Below the pieces are notes generated by a model that saw nothing but the letters and a program-made list of their open reading frames with translations, did no database searches and was not told the origin of the DNA. A stretch of DNA of 64,000 bases from positions 124,001 through 188,000 of the forward strand of contig JAAHGF010000009.1 of NCBI GenBank assembly GCA_010672585.1. The letters run 5' to 3'. Made by a program: the position numbers and the translations under genes. Source of the DNA: Okeania sp. SIO1I7 (GTDB lineage: Bacteria; Cyanobacteriota; Cyanobacteriia; Cyanobacteriales; Microcoleaceae). Positions 39,112 through 48,476 of the stretch are shown one piece after another (position 1 is the stretch's first letter; every line of letters begins with the position of its first letter).

Positions 39112-39578
39112 ATCAAGTTTAATACTTTATGAACTCCTCTAGATAGTAGATGTATTGATATACCCCTGATAATTTTTGGTGAATAGAATAATTATTAACC
39201 TGTAAAATTTACTCATACACCGAATTCACGCTTCAATAACAACTTTCAGCATAACTAGAGGAATATACTATCATATAACTTTCTAAATAGTTGTCAGTTA
39301 TTCCAGATAAATTTACCGATTTGGACAATATATTTTATTCCTTGTCGATATTTGCGGGTATTATAGCGATTTTCTGTCATGTAACATAAATGAATAAGTT
39401 TGACGATCATTAAGTTAAAAAATAGCTCAAATACACTATTACTTAAACTGTAGATTAATGTTTAAGTGGGTACTAATTTAGATGATATTGATGATATTTA
39501 TGAGCAACAAGTTAGTTTAGTCAGAGATTTTCTAGAGAGTAAATTGAGTAGAGGTACAATAGTTAGCAAAAAACCAAT
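39112..39578. other. AT-rich spacer without recognised genes
   Basis: Sequence upstream of the amidase gene. A 43-codon frame at 39466-39597 running into the following MITE may be a gene stub but matches nothing I know. No promoter is clear enough to call. Confidence 0.35.
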
Positions 39579-39680
39579 TATAGCGGTTTTCAAATAGATA
39601 GACTACAGTGGCCAAAGCATTCTCCTACTCCCGCGCACCAAAAGAATTTTGTAGTTTACTTAAATGAAAAGCGCTGTAAT
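39579..39680. mobile_element. MITE-like element with TAGCGGTTTT ends (family E), short copy
   Basis: The left TAGCGGTTTTCAAATAGATA and right TTACTTAAATGAAAAGCGCT are imperfect inverted repeats. The interior GACTACAGTGGCCAAAGCATT is shared with the longer copy at 63194-63571. Confidence 0.65.
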
Positions 39681-39829
39681 GTTAAAGTCAGGTTAATAAC
39701 ATCTAAAATTATCAGTATAACAGTAGTGGTTCCTTAAATAATATATTCAATCTGAAGAGCAATTTTCTGGAGTAAATTATTGAAATGTATTTCTGCGATC
39801 GCATCATAACTTGAAAATTTGCAGTAACT

Positions 39830-41641
39830 TTAAAAGCTCTTTACATCTTGAGAAATCATACTAAAATGTATACAGCAATCTCGTCCTTGTTGTTTAGCTT
39901 GATATAAAGCTTTATCAGCTTGGCCTATAAATGTATGGAGTGTTCGAGTCAATGAAGGGATCTGAGTCGCAATACCAAGGCTGATGGTAACTATTTGCCC
40001 TTTCCCACTAGGATGAGGAATACCTAAAGCCTTAATGGCTGATTGAATCTGTGCTGCTACTTCACAAGCCCTACTTTGGTCAGTATTTGATAAAATTACA
40101 GCAAACTCTTCGCCCCCATAGCGAGCTAGCAAGTCTGCCGGACATTTCAAAACTTCTTGAGCTGTATGAGCTATTTTAATCAAGCATTTGTCTCCTTCTT
40201 GATGACCGTAAAGATCATTATATAGTTTGAAATAATCCACATCAAGCATAATTAGAGATAAAAATTGCTTTTGTCTTGCCATTCGTCGCCATTCTTGGTC
40301 TAAAAATTCATCGAAGTAACGACGGTTAGGAATTTGAGTTAAACCATCAAGTCGAGCTAGACGTTCTAACTTGAGATTGGCTTCTTGAAGTGCATCCAGG
40401 GTGTGGCCTAACTCATTTGCTTGTAAGCGAGTTTGAGCGAGTAGATGGGAATGTTCTAAAGCGACACTGAACTGAGCCGCTAATTGTTTGACAAATCTAA
40501 TTTCAGCAGGAGTCCATTCACGGCTGTTTTCACACTGATGAATACAAAGCAGTCCCCACAGTTTTGAACCCATGATTAAAGGCATAATAATTTGTGCCTT
40601 AATCTGAAATTGCTCTAATACTTCAATATGACAGTCTTTTAAACCAGCATTGTAAATATCGGTGAGCACTTGCATACGCCCCTGTTGATAATAGATGGCA
40701 TACTGTTCGCCAAAACAATAATCGTTGACTTTAATCGAAAGCGCGGAATCATACACTGGTAAAACGCTTTCAGAAACAAATTCCCCATAGCAGTAATTAC
40801 TCTCTGGGTTAAAGCGGAATATTCCTACGCGGTCGCTCTCTAGAGCTTTTCTGACTTCTTTGGCAGTAGTTTTAAATAAAGTATCGAGGTCAAGAGATTC
40901 ACGAATTTCTGAAATTAAGTTGAATAAAATCATTTGTTGTTGGCTAGCTGCTTGCAAATCTTTAGCTTGTTGTTCGACTTCAGCTAGTTGTTCTGCTTGC
41001 TGTACTGCAAAGCCTAGTTGAACAGCAATTTGAGTCAAAAAAATTACTGCAGAAGTTTCCCATTCATGGGGTTTAGAATGTTGATAGGCAGCCAGAATAC
41101 CCCATAGCTTTTGTTTAATAAAAATAGGAGCAGTGGCATATGCTCGAATGTGAAATTGTTCTAATATTTCAATATGACATTGGGATAACTCTGCTTTATA
41201 AATGTCTTTTACTATGAGTGTTTCATTATTGCGATACCGACCACCTTGATGCTTCTGAAGATAACAATCATTCCAGACAGTGTTTTTGTCTGTAAACTCA
41301 AGTTCATCCCAACCAACTTCAGCAAATTCAAAGTCACCAACAAATTCGCCCCCCCAGTCTTCGTTAAAACGATATACTGAGACTCGTTCGACACCTAAAA
41401 GTCTACAAGTTTCTTTTGTGGTTGTGCGAAAGATTGTTTCTAGGTCGAGAGATGCTCTAATCTTGCTGATAACTCGGTATATTGCTTTTTGTTGTGCATA
41501 TATTTGCTCTAGTTGCTCAGTTTTATCGTGCAGTTGAGTCTCTAAATTATCAATAGTAGGTAATTTCAATAAGCTAAATATTTGATTAATAATTTTACGG
41601 CTGATCGTAGATGATATAGATTGAGGTATTTTTTTCTTCAT
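39830..41641 (-). CDS. Diguanylate cyclase with two cyanobacteriochrome-type GAF domains
   Basis: The product has 603 residues. GAF1 (about 62-212) has WNDCYLQKHQGGRY (W123, D125) and bilin-site C155-H156 (QCHIEIL), the pattern of red/green cyanobacteriochromes. GAF2 (about 248-398) has D307-Y-C309-F310, a DXCF motif, plus C337-H338 (DCHIEVL), typical of DXCF cyanobacteriochromes. A coiled-coil linker leads to a GGDEF domain with catalytic GGEEF at 509-513, so active c-di-GMP synthesis is expected. The inhibitory RxxD site is replaced by CPAD. No transmembrane segment, so cytosolic. Single gene; no bilin-synthesis gene nearby. Confidence 0.88.
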   Translation of the reverse strand: MKKKIPQSISSTISRKIINQIFSLLKLPTIDNLETQLHDKTEQLEQIYAQQKAIYRVISKIRASLDLETIFRTTTKETCRLLGVERVSVYRFNEDWGGEFVGDFEFAEVGWDELEFTDKNTVWNDCYLQKHQGGRYRNNETLIVKDIYKAELSQCHIEILEQFHIRAYATAPIFIKQKLWGILAAYQHSKPHEWETSAVIFLTQIAVQLGFAVQQAEQLAEVEQQAKDLQAASQQQMILFNLISEIRESLDLDTLFKTTAKEVRKALESDRVGIFRFNPESNYCYGEFVSESVLPVYDSALSIKVNDYCFGEQYAIYYQQGRMQVLTDIYNAGLKDCHIEVLEQFQIKAQIIMPLIMGSKLWGLLCIHQCENSREWTPAEIRFVKQLAAQFSVALEHSHLLAQTRLQANELGHTLDALQEANLKLERLARLDGLTQIPNRRYFDEFLDQEWRRMARQKQFLSLIMLDVDYFKLYNDLYGHQEGDKCLIKIAHTAQEVLKCPADLLARYGGEEFAVILSNTDQSRACEVAAQIQSAIKALGIPHPSGKGQIVTISLGIATQIPSLTRTLHTFIGQADKALYQAKQQGRDCCIHFSMISQDVKSF

Positions 41642-41951
41642 CAGGATTTTTTATAAAAAATTATAAGCCAAATATAGCACTTTTTTAAAAAAAATCTGTG
41701 TAACCCAATTTTATTGGTTATTGATATTATTTATATTTTTTTGTATTGGAAAGCGGAGTAATTGAGTGTTTAAATGTGAAAAACTTGAGATTTAATCTAG
41801 ATATCAAAGAGAGAGCTAAATCCAATCTAAAAATTAGCTGGAGTATTTTTAATATTATTAAATTTCACTTGGTATAATACAGCAGAAGGAAGAAGAAAGA
41901 AGGAAGAAGGAAGAAGGAATAAAGAAAAATTGGTGTTGCTGATTCTGGGTA

Positions 41952-42197
41952 TGATTTTGCCCCCGAGCAAGCCAAAATTGGGGGGAATAAAACTCTAAAA
42001 GTCCCCCGATTTTATCCCCCTCCCGTCCCCCCTTGGAAATCCCCCTCCCGTCCCCCTTGGGAATCCCCCTCCCGTCCCCCTTAGAAAGGGGGAAGCCAGA
42101 GGATGCTTCGCTTTTGAAAGATGGGAAAGCCAGAGGATGCTGCGCATTTGAAGGATGGGAAGCCAGATTTTGCTTCGCTTTTTGTTGAATGGGGGAT
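41952..42197. repeat. GC-rich interspersed repeat block, copy 2
   Basis: Same module order as 24721-24935: TTTGCCCCCGAGCAAGCCAA, CCCCCTCCCGTCCCCC units, GAAGCCAGAGGATGC units, TTTGTTGAATGGGG. Preceded by GAAGGAA heptamers (41881-41920). Confidence 0.75.
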
Positions 42198-42307
42198 GCG
42201 CGGGGGCGAAGGCGAGAACTAAACAATCGCGCATTCATACTTCAATTTAGCAACGCCGAAAAATTTTCGTTGTCTGAGTTTTAAGTTTTTGATGTTTCCT
42301 AAAAGTC

Positions 42308-42741
42308 ATACCATTTTGAAAAAAGAATGTTATGAATAATAGGTATGATCAAAAGACTTTACCGAATTATTAATTATTAATTATTAATAATTAAATAATT
42401 CGCGCCTTGAAGCCTCCCCTTGATCGGGGAAAAAAGCGGTTGAGGGATGGCGAGGGGACCTCGCCATATCCAATCAACCAAGAGAAGAAATAATATTTCC
42501 TGATATTCAATCAAGGACGGTTTTAACCAGAGGTAATTATCAATTATCCATTATCAATTATCAATTAATGAAAGGAGATTTCTCTTGAACAAAAACGAGA
42601 ATTTATGAGCTAAAAACTGGTATTTAAGCTATTCCCATACGACTCCTGACTCCTGACTTCCCCTCCTGGGAGGGGCAGGGGTGGGTTGACTCCTAAGAAA
42701 TACCCTAGATATTTGTAGCAAACATTTATCAATTTGGTATA
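42308..42741. mobile_element. Family F element, copy interrupted by a family A element
   Basis: It begins ATACCATTTTGAAAAAAGAA and ends TATCAATTTGGTATA. Apart from the 209-bp insert at 42361-42569 it parallels 42780-42988 along its length, including a CCCCTCCTGGGAGGGG palindrome and TGACTCCTAAGAAATACCCT. Confidence 0.65.
42361..42569. mobile_element. MITE-like AT-rich element (family A), nested copy
   Basis: It opens ACCGAATTATTAATTATTAA, has GAAGCCTCCCCTTGATCGGG, a GGCGAGGGGACCTCGCC hairpin, GACGGTTTTAACCAGAGG, and closes TCAATTATCAATTAATG. The same ends as the copy at the bioF 3' end (48938-49089). Confidence 0.7.
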
Positions 42742-42779
42742 ATATACCTCTCTGGAAATTAAGATTTAACAACCTTTTT

Positions 42780-42988
42780 ATACCATTTTGAAAAAAGAAT
42801 GTTACAAATAATAGGTGTGACTAAAAGATATGTGCAGGAGATGTCCCTTTGAGAAGAAAGAGAATTTATGACTTAAAAATGGTATAGAAGCCATTCCCAT
42901 ACGAATCCTGACTCCTGACTTCCCCTCCTGGGAGGGGCAGGGGTGGGTTGACTCCTAAGAAATACCCTAGCTATTTGTAGCAAACATT
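42780..42988. mobile_element. Family F element, uninterrupted copy
   Basis: TATACCATTTTGAAAAAAGA to TTTGTAGCAAACATT; the right tip is replaced by a family B right end (TTCAGCAAACCCT). It serves as the empty-site comparison for 42308-42741. Confidence 0.65.
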
Positions 42989-43099
42989 ATTCAGCAAACC
43001 CTAATTACTCAAACCTTCAAGTAAAATTTGTTCATTGTTTTTCCATCTTAAATAATGAACAATTAATCATAAAAATTAGAGTACAAATAGAGGCGATCG

Positions 43100-44230
43100 C
43101 TAACTATTAACAACTTGTATTTGTGATGTTAAAAATCGATCCATCCAAGCTTCTAAATAGGCTTGATTTGCTGCTTGTTCTTCTGGATTTTCTGTATCTA
43201 AAGGATGAGGTGCTAATCCTAATAGTGCCGCTGTTGTTACACAAAACATTGACTTTTGAAAAGTCTGACAAATTTTGACTCGTAAATTATTTGTACCTCG
43301 GTTAGTTTTTTGATAAACTTCTAGAAGATAATCTGGTAAAAAATGTCGCATATCTTGCATTAGTAATGTGGGTGGAATTCCTGCTCCTCCAATAGGTAAT
43401 GGATCTGCATATAAAGCACCATAAGTAAATCGACTTTGTTCGGGGTCTATTTGTTGAGCTTGAGCGTTGTATGAAACTGTTCCTAAAAATGGTGTACCTC
43501 GGAAGAAAATTGCTTCTACATAGGGAACTGCTGTATCGACTAAAAAAGTTAAACCTACTGATTCAGGAATTATTTCATAACGCTTACCTTTGACATTTAC
43601 AGCATAGGTAATTGGTAAATTTGCTGCTGCTACTAACCCGGATAAAATATGCTCTACTACTTGAGGAATAGATGTCATTTTCCCTTGGTCATACTTATCA
43701 GATAAGGTCATAAATATGTCGCTCATTACCCGCCAAAATTGACCTAAAGCGCTATAATAAGCTTGTTGACGAACTAAATCTGGTAAAAATTCTGGAAATA
43801 ATTGATTGAGTGGCATTAACATCAAATTTCCTGTAATTTTGGCATCTATTACTGCTTTTGCTAGTTGTTGAAATTCTGGTGAATCTAAATATTTATCAAG
43901 ACCTCCACCTCCATGCCATAACATTCCTCTCATACAATATTCTGCATACTCATAATTAATTCGGTCGTGCCACCAAAATTTGAGTAATTTACCTAATGAA
44001 ATTTTGCCGTTGAAGTATTTAAAAAAGGGAAATAATTCTAAAAATTGATGTTCGGCAATATAAATCAGATTCTTGGAATAAGCGTCTAATACAATGCCAT
44101 AACTTTTCAAAATACCGACAACTTCTAAGACATTTTCTGGTGTATCTTTTAGTAGAGCTTGACCAGATTTTAAACGATTAATATAGACTGAAAGTGGATG
44201 AGTATTAGATTTTAAAATGGTGTTTGTCAT
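43100..44230 (-). CDS. CO2 hydration protein (Chp/Cup family)
   Basis: The 376-residue soluble protein is the CO2-hydrating subunit of the specialised NDH-1 complexes that convert CO2 to bicarbonate at the thylakoid. Family-typical stretches are HPLSVYINRL, LEVVGILKSYG, LIYIAEHQFL, WHDRINYEYAEYCMRGMLWHGGGG and YADPLPIGGAGIPPTLLMQDM. The length fits the shorter, constitutive CupB/ChpX form better than the longer CupA/ChpY (inference from remembered lengths). Same strand as ndhD upstream, but the 776-bp gap is full of MITE-like elements, so co-transcription is uncertain. Confidence 0.88.
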   Translation of the reverse strand: MTNTILKSNTHPLSVYINRLKSGQALLKDTPENVLEVVGILKSYGIVLDAYSKNLIYIAEHQFLELFPFFKYFNGKISLGKLLKFWWHDRINYEYAEYCMRGMLWHGGGGLDKYLDSPEFQQLAKAVIDAKITGNLMLMPLNQLFPEFLPDLVRQQAYYSALGQFWRVMSDIFMTLSDKYDQGKMTSIPQVVEHILSGLVAAANLPITYAVNVKGKRYEIIPESVGLTFLVDTAVPYVEAIFFRGTPFLGTVSYNAQAQQIDPEQSRFTYGALYADPLPIGGAGIPPTLLMQDMRHFLPDYLLEVYQKTNRGTNNLRVKICQTFQKSMFCVTTAALLGLAPHPLDTENPEEQAANQAYLEAWMDRFLTSQIQVVNS

Positions 44231-44505
44231 AATTGTTTTTCCTAAGTTTGAATCTTTTGATTTTTTAGAGCGGCTAATGCTAAATTTCTCGCATTTTTTC
44301 TACATTTTCTTGAGAGCAGGGATATAATAAATAATAGTTCTTTACTTCATACCTATAATTGCTAAAAATATTGCTGAACCCTACTTATTACTTGATAACT
44401 GAAGTGTTCAATAAATATAGCATTATTTTTAGGAGTTTGTCTGAATAAGTATTGATATCTTATGCTATTTGTATCCCTGTTCCATTTCACAAAAATTGAA
44501 TGATA

Positions 44506-44675
44506 TATAGCAATCCTATTTAAGTTGTAATATTTTAGTGGTAGAAGCCAATGGCCTTATGCTAAAGCAAAACTCCGCTAATGCCTGTACAGGAGTCAGG
44601 AGTCATAATTTTAAAGGTTTTCAGTTCAAATTAACTATTATAAAAATAATCACAACCTAATTTGGGATTGCTATA
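44506..44675. mobile_element. MITE-like element with TATAGCAATCC ends
   Basis: TATAGCAATCCTATTTAAGT at the left and ACAACCTAATTTGGG...GATTGCTATA at the right are inverted ends. CTATTTAAGTTGTAA also occurs near 61603. Non-coding, between cup and ndhD. Confidence 0.6.
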
Positions 44676-44699
44676 GTTTTAATTCTGAACAACTTCATA

Positions 44700-44797
44700 A
44701 TATTCTGTCCGGTTGAATAGTTATAAAAAAGGAGAGAATCGTCAGGAGGAAAGAGTCAGGAAAAGTTTTTGATCGTGCTATTATCCGGACATGATAT
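44700..44797. mobile_element. MITE-like element (family C), uninterrupted copy
   Basis: ATATTCTGTCCGGTTGAATA to ATTATCCGGACATGATAT, about 98 bp. The two other copies (6772 and 48477) carry a nested family B insertion; this one does not. Confidence 0.65.
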
Positions 44798-44875
44798 AAT
44801 TGCAAAATACAAATAACTCCGAGTAGAGAATTCTTCTGCAAATTATTCTTATTCAGAATAGTTAACGAGTACAGT

Positions 44876-45023
44876 TCATTAATTGATAATCGATAATTAC
44901 CTCTGGTTAAAACCGTTATGGAATTGAATATAAGGAAATCTGATTTCTTTTTTATCCTTAAAAAGAGAGGCTTTAAACCTAGATTCAATTAATTATCAAT
45001 TATCAATTATCCATTATCCATTG
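44876..45023. mobile_element. MITE-like AT-rich element (family A) overlapping the ndhD 3' end
   Basis: TTCATTAATTGATAATCGAT, ACCTCTGGTTAAAACCG, AGAGGCTTTAAACC, then TCAATTATCCATTATCCATT. Its last 17 bp encode the end of NdhD (PMDNG region) and the stop. Confidence 0.75.
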
Positions 45024-46524
45024 GTAAAGGAGCGATCGCTGAATTTTTAACTACCTGTGACAACATAGGTTGACTTACGCTCATTGTATTTGCTTCAGTT
45101 TCAGTCCAACGCAACATCCAATTTGGTTGTATTCCCAGAATGACTATCAAAATCATCAAGATAATGGCTGGTATTCTATCTGACCATTCTACAGGAGGCA
45201 AATTAACAACTGTTTCAGATAACCTACCAAAAAATACTCGGTTCGCTAACAGCAAAAAATAGGCTGATGTTAACCCTGTTCCGATCATACACAGAAGAGT
45301 AGGAACTGTAAACACATTGAAACTGCCTCTAAACACTAAAAATTCGGAAATAAATCCAACCATTCCTGGAATACCAGCACTTGCCATTACTCCTAAAATC
45401 ATCAAACTACCAATCAATGGTAAACCTTGTTCTGGGTTTAACAAACCACGCAATATCTCTATATCGCGAGTGCCAGCTTTTTTGTAAACTACTCCTACTA
45501 ATAAAAATAGTAGGGCTGAAATTAGACCATGGCTAACCATTTGAAATACTGTTCCCAAAATACTAAGGGGAGTTGCTGCTGCACTTGCTAACAAAATATA
45601 GCCCATGTGACCAACGGAACTATAAGCTACCATTTTTTTCATGTCTTTTTGGGCGATCGCATTAAATGAACCATAAAGTACACTGACTACTGCCCATATT
45701 GCTAACCATGGAGAAATATATACCCAAGCTTCTGAGAACATATTTAATCCAAATCTCAGTAAACCATAAGTCCCTAGCTTCAACAACACTCCTGCTAAAA
45801 GTACGGAGATAGGTGTGGAAGCTTCAACATGAGCATCGGGTAGCCATGTATGGAAGGGAACTAGAGGAATTTTAATGCCAAACCCGATGACTATTGTTCC
45901 TAATAATAATAGTTGAGTTCCTAAAGGTAGAGTATGAGCAACTGCTTGGTCGTAAGCGAAATTAGATGAGCCACTTAACCACACTACTCCCAGGAACCCA
46001 GCTAGGATTAAAATTCCTGAAATTGCTGTGTAAATCAGAAATTTTGTGGATGCGTAACCTCGTCTTTGTCCTCCCCAAATTGCTATTAATAGGTATAGAG
46101 GAATTAGCTCTAGTTCATAGAAGAGGAAAAATAGTAGTAGGTCTTGAGCGAGAAAAGCTCCAAATACGCTGACTGCTAACAACAATATTAGGGAGTAATA
46201 AAAACGGGGTCTTTTGATTGATTTGTCTGTGGCGTAAATAGCAATAGCGGTTAACAGACTATTTAATACTACTAATGGCAGAGATAAACCGTCCATACCC
46301 AGGGAGTAGCTTAAACCAAGGGAGTCTATCCAGGGAAATAAGACGACGAATTGTAGATTTGGATCTTGTGGGTTGAATTCAGTCAGTAGTACTAAGGACC
46401 ATACTAAACTAATTATGGCCACAACTAGAGCTAGTTGCCTGGCTAATTTTGGTGAGAGAGTGCTTGGCCAAAAACCAATGATAGCGGCACCGATTAATGG
46501 CACTAAAAGCAGACCGTTGAGCAT
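45007..46524 (-). CDS. ndhD: NAD(P)H-quinone oxidoreductase chain 4 (CO2-uptake NDH-1 type)
   Basis: The 505-residue, about 14-helix antiporter-like thylakoid subunit has YELELIPLYLLIAIWGG (conserved Glu of TM5), GIKIPLVPFHTWLPDAHVEA (conserved Lys and His), GSFNAIAQKDMKKMVAYSS and HMGYILL. The neighbouring CO2-hydration gene indicates a D3 or D4 type used in CO2 uptake. A good ribosome site (AAAGGAAAA) precedes ATG. The C-terminal codons and stop come from a family A repeat. No ndhF partner lies on either side in this window, although D3/F3 and D4/F4 are usually adjacent. Confidence 0.93.
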   Translation of the reverse strand: MLNGLLLVPLIGAAIIGFWPSTLSPKLARQLALVVAIISLVWSLVLLTEFNPQDPNLQFVVLFPWIDSLGLSYSLGMDGLSLPLVVLNSLLTAIAIYATDKSIKRPRFYYSLILLLAVSVFGAFLAQDLLLFFLFYELELIPLYLLIAIWGGQRRGYASTKFLIYTAISGILILAGFLGVVWLSGSSNFAYDQAVAHTLPLGTQLLLLGTIVIGFGIKIPLVPFHTWLPDAHVEASTPISVLLAGVLLKLGTYGLLRFGLNMFSEAWVYISPWLAIWAVVSVLYGSFNAIAQKDMKKMVAYSSVGHMGYILLASAAATPLSILGTVFQMVSHGLISALLFLLVGVVYKKAGTRDIEILRGLLNPEQGLPLIGSLMILGVMASAGIPGMVGFISEFLVFRGSFNVFTVPTLLCMIGTGLTSAYFLLLANRVFFGRLSETVVNLPPVEWSDRIPAIILMILIVILGIQPNWMLRWTETEANTMSVSQPMLSQVVKNSAIAPLPMDNG

Positions 46525-46815
46525 TTATTAATATTTTCCTTTGATGGGAATTGAGAGAGTGTTTGTAAAATGAATATTAAATCACGTAGGGTGCGTTAGT
46601 GTCACGTAAGGCGCCATCCCATAGTATGGAGTGGGTGAGGTGTAAAACCGACTATATATTTATTGATTATTATTCCAGAAATGGTTAGTGTGCCGTCACA
46701 CACCCTACTGGTCTTAATACTTGCTCCTACATTCCCAGTTAAAAAGCGTTTCGGTCTGGAAAATGCTGATAGCTAGTTAAGGTGTTTAGTAAAAATTGCC
46801 AAAGATTATACCTTT

Positions 46816-46904
46816 AGGACTTACGCAGATACGCTATATATAGCGCTCAAAACTATTGTCCAACAGTTACTTCCCTCTATAAATAGTGCCTTTGCGTAAG
46901 TCCT
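46816..46904. mobile_element. MITE-like element (family D)
   Basis: AGGACTTACGCA and TGCGTAAGTCCT are perfect inverted ends 89 bp apart. It lies between divergent ndhD and the NUDIX gene. GATACGCTATATATAGCGCTC inside is another near-palindrome. Confidence 0.75.
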
Positions 46905-46998
46905 GACCTTATTAGGTAAAAAAAAACTGCAATATCAGCTTGTAAATTAACTTTTTGTTTGCTCCTAACCTAAATTAAAAAAACTACAAAAATAATTA

Positions 46999-47490
46999 TT
47001 GAAAGTGCTTTCTATTTTAGTTTTGATTCCTCAACCCATACGTCAATTATGGCAATTTGGACAAACTGTACTTGGCTTAATTTTCCGCCACCCTCTGACA
47101 GGTGTTAGTGTAGTCCCCATTTTGCCTGATGGCCGGATAGTTTTAGTTCGTCGCCGTGACAATAATAAATATGCTCTACCAGGAGGTATGGTGGAATGGG
47201 GTGAAGATGTGACAAATACTGCGAAAAGGGAGTTATTTGAAGAAACAGGATTAGAGTTAGTTAAAATTCGGAGGTTAGTGGGAGTATATTCTGCGCCAGA
47301 TCGAGACCCCAGGGTACATTCTATTAATATTTTGGTTGAGGCTGATGTTCGGGGAGAGATGAATGTTCAAGATACTTTGGAAATTAGTGATGCTCAAGCT
47401 TTTGAAGTTACATCTTTGCCTGATAATCTTAGCTATGACTACGACCGACAATTAAAGGATTATTTTAGTGGTTTGACAATTTTAGCTTAA
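46999..47490 (+). CDS. NUDIX hydrolase
   Basis: The 163-residue protein has a complete Nudix box from the GGMVEWGEDV glycine through AKRELFEETGLEL, with the metal-binding REL..EE residues intact. It would hydrolyse a nucleoside diphosphate linked to another group. The substrate is not deducible; the SAPDRDPRVHSI segment is seen in ADP-ribose/NADH-type relatives. There is no ATG at the front: TTG 46999 or GTG 47005 must be used. The hydrophobic N-terminal 30 residues may be partly untranslated. The alpha/beta hydrolase gene follows closely on the same strand. Confidence 0.85.
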   Translation: MKVLSILVLIPQPIRQLWQFGQTVLGLIFRHPLTGVSVVPILPDGRIVLVRRRDNNKYALPGGMVEWGEDVTNTAKRELFEETGLELVKIRRLVGVYSAPDRDPRVHSINILVEADVRGEMNVQDTLEISDAQAFEVTSLPDNLSYDYDRQLKDYFSGLTILA

Positions 47491-47597
47491 TTTAGTGATT
47501 CTATAATCTCACAATAGAAAAGGATTATTTGAAGGTATTTTCACTTGAATATATAAATTTGGGTGAGAGATATGTTAAATTTTATCTTTCCATAGTT

Positions 47598-48422
47598 ATG
47601 CAATGTTTATGGCGTAATTCTCGTGTCAAGTTGTCTGGTGGACTATTGTTTTGGCGTGAAATTGGTGGTAGTTCAAATAATGTAGTTTTTCTACATGGAT
47701 CTTGGTATGACAGTAGTCAGTGGTTGCCAGTTATGGAGCGATTGAGTCTACATTATCATTGTTTTGCACCAGACTTACCAGGATTTAGTGAGTCAGAATT
47801 TTCTTCTACTCATTATTCAATTAATCAAATAGTAGAATCTTTGGCTGAATATATAGCTACTTTGAAATTGGAAAAGGTATATTTAGTTGGTCATTCTTTA
47901 GGGGGTTGGATAGCTGCTAGTTATGCTCTCAAATATTCTGAACAAATATTGGGCGTGATACTGATATCTCCTGAAGGAATTAATCTTAATGCTGTTAAAG
48001 CACGTTGGCGGTTATTTAGATGCTTAACTCAAAAACCTTCTTTTTTGTGTTGGGTTTTACGATTAATATATCCTTTTGTTAGGTTATTAGGCGCTCACAC
48101 AAGAATTAAGAAAATTCTACAATTTCGACAAAAATTATTGCTTTCTTCCACGGGAACTAAAATTTTATTTAGACCTAGATGGGCAGAAATTAAAGCTGAG
48201 TTATTGAAAGAAGATTTGGCTTTTATGAAAGTAAAAACGTTGATTTTACAAGGTTATAAAGATACGGATATTGCTTTATCTATGAGTAAGTTTTATGCGG
48301 ATTTATTGCCGATAGCAAAACTTCATTTAATTAATTCTGGTGGAGATAATTTACCGGAACAAATGCCGGATATCGTAGTAGAAAAAATTAAGGATTTTCT
48401 GAGTGATGGAGATAATTTTTAG
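47598..48422 (+). CDS. Alpha/beta hydrolase with atypical catalytic-His position
   Basis: From ATG 47598 the protein has 274 residues; an in-frame TTG at 47529 would add 23. It has the oxyanion segment VVFLHGSWYDSSQW, nucleophile elbow GHSLGG (Ser) and a cap region. The expected histidine near the C-terminus, normally in a GGHxLPExxP context, reads GGDNLPEQMP: the His position is Asp (codon GAT, one base from CAT). The acid residue may be Asp in GYKDTD. Either the enzyme is inactive or uses another residue, or the base is an error. Downstream of the NUDIX gene by about 107 bp, possibly co-transcribed. Confidence 0.8.
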   Translation: MQCLWRNSRVKLSGGLLFWREIGGSSNNVVFLHGSWYDSSQWLPVMERLSLHYHCFAPDLPGFSESEFSSTHYSINQIVESLAEYIATLKLEKVYLVGHSLGGWIAASYALKYSEQILGVILISPEGINLNAVKARWRLFRCLTQKPSFLCWVLRLIYPFVRLLGAHTRIKKILQFRQKLLLSSTGTKILFRPRWAEIKAELLKEDLAFMKVKTLILQGYKDTDIALSMSKFYADLLPIAKLHLINSGGDNLPEQMPDIVVEKIKDFLSDGDNF

Positions 48423-48476
48423 TATATAAAAGGTGATTCGGCCTGTATTAATTATTTAATAATTGAAGTGTCGCTT

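Noticed and set aside
39466-39597. 43-codon frame (GTG start) ending inside a MITE-like element
   Set aside because: Possibly a gene stub (DDIDDIYEQQ, VRDFLESKL) but too short and with no family match to support a call.
41858-42238. Two overlapping frames across the GC-rich repeat block
   Set aside because: Low-complexity translations of CCCCCTCCCG and GAAGCCAGAGG units, mirrored at 24751-25264.
44695-44988. 97-codon minus-strand frame between ndhD and cup
   Set aside because: Made wholly of family C and A repeat sequence; no protein-like composition.
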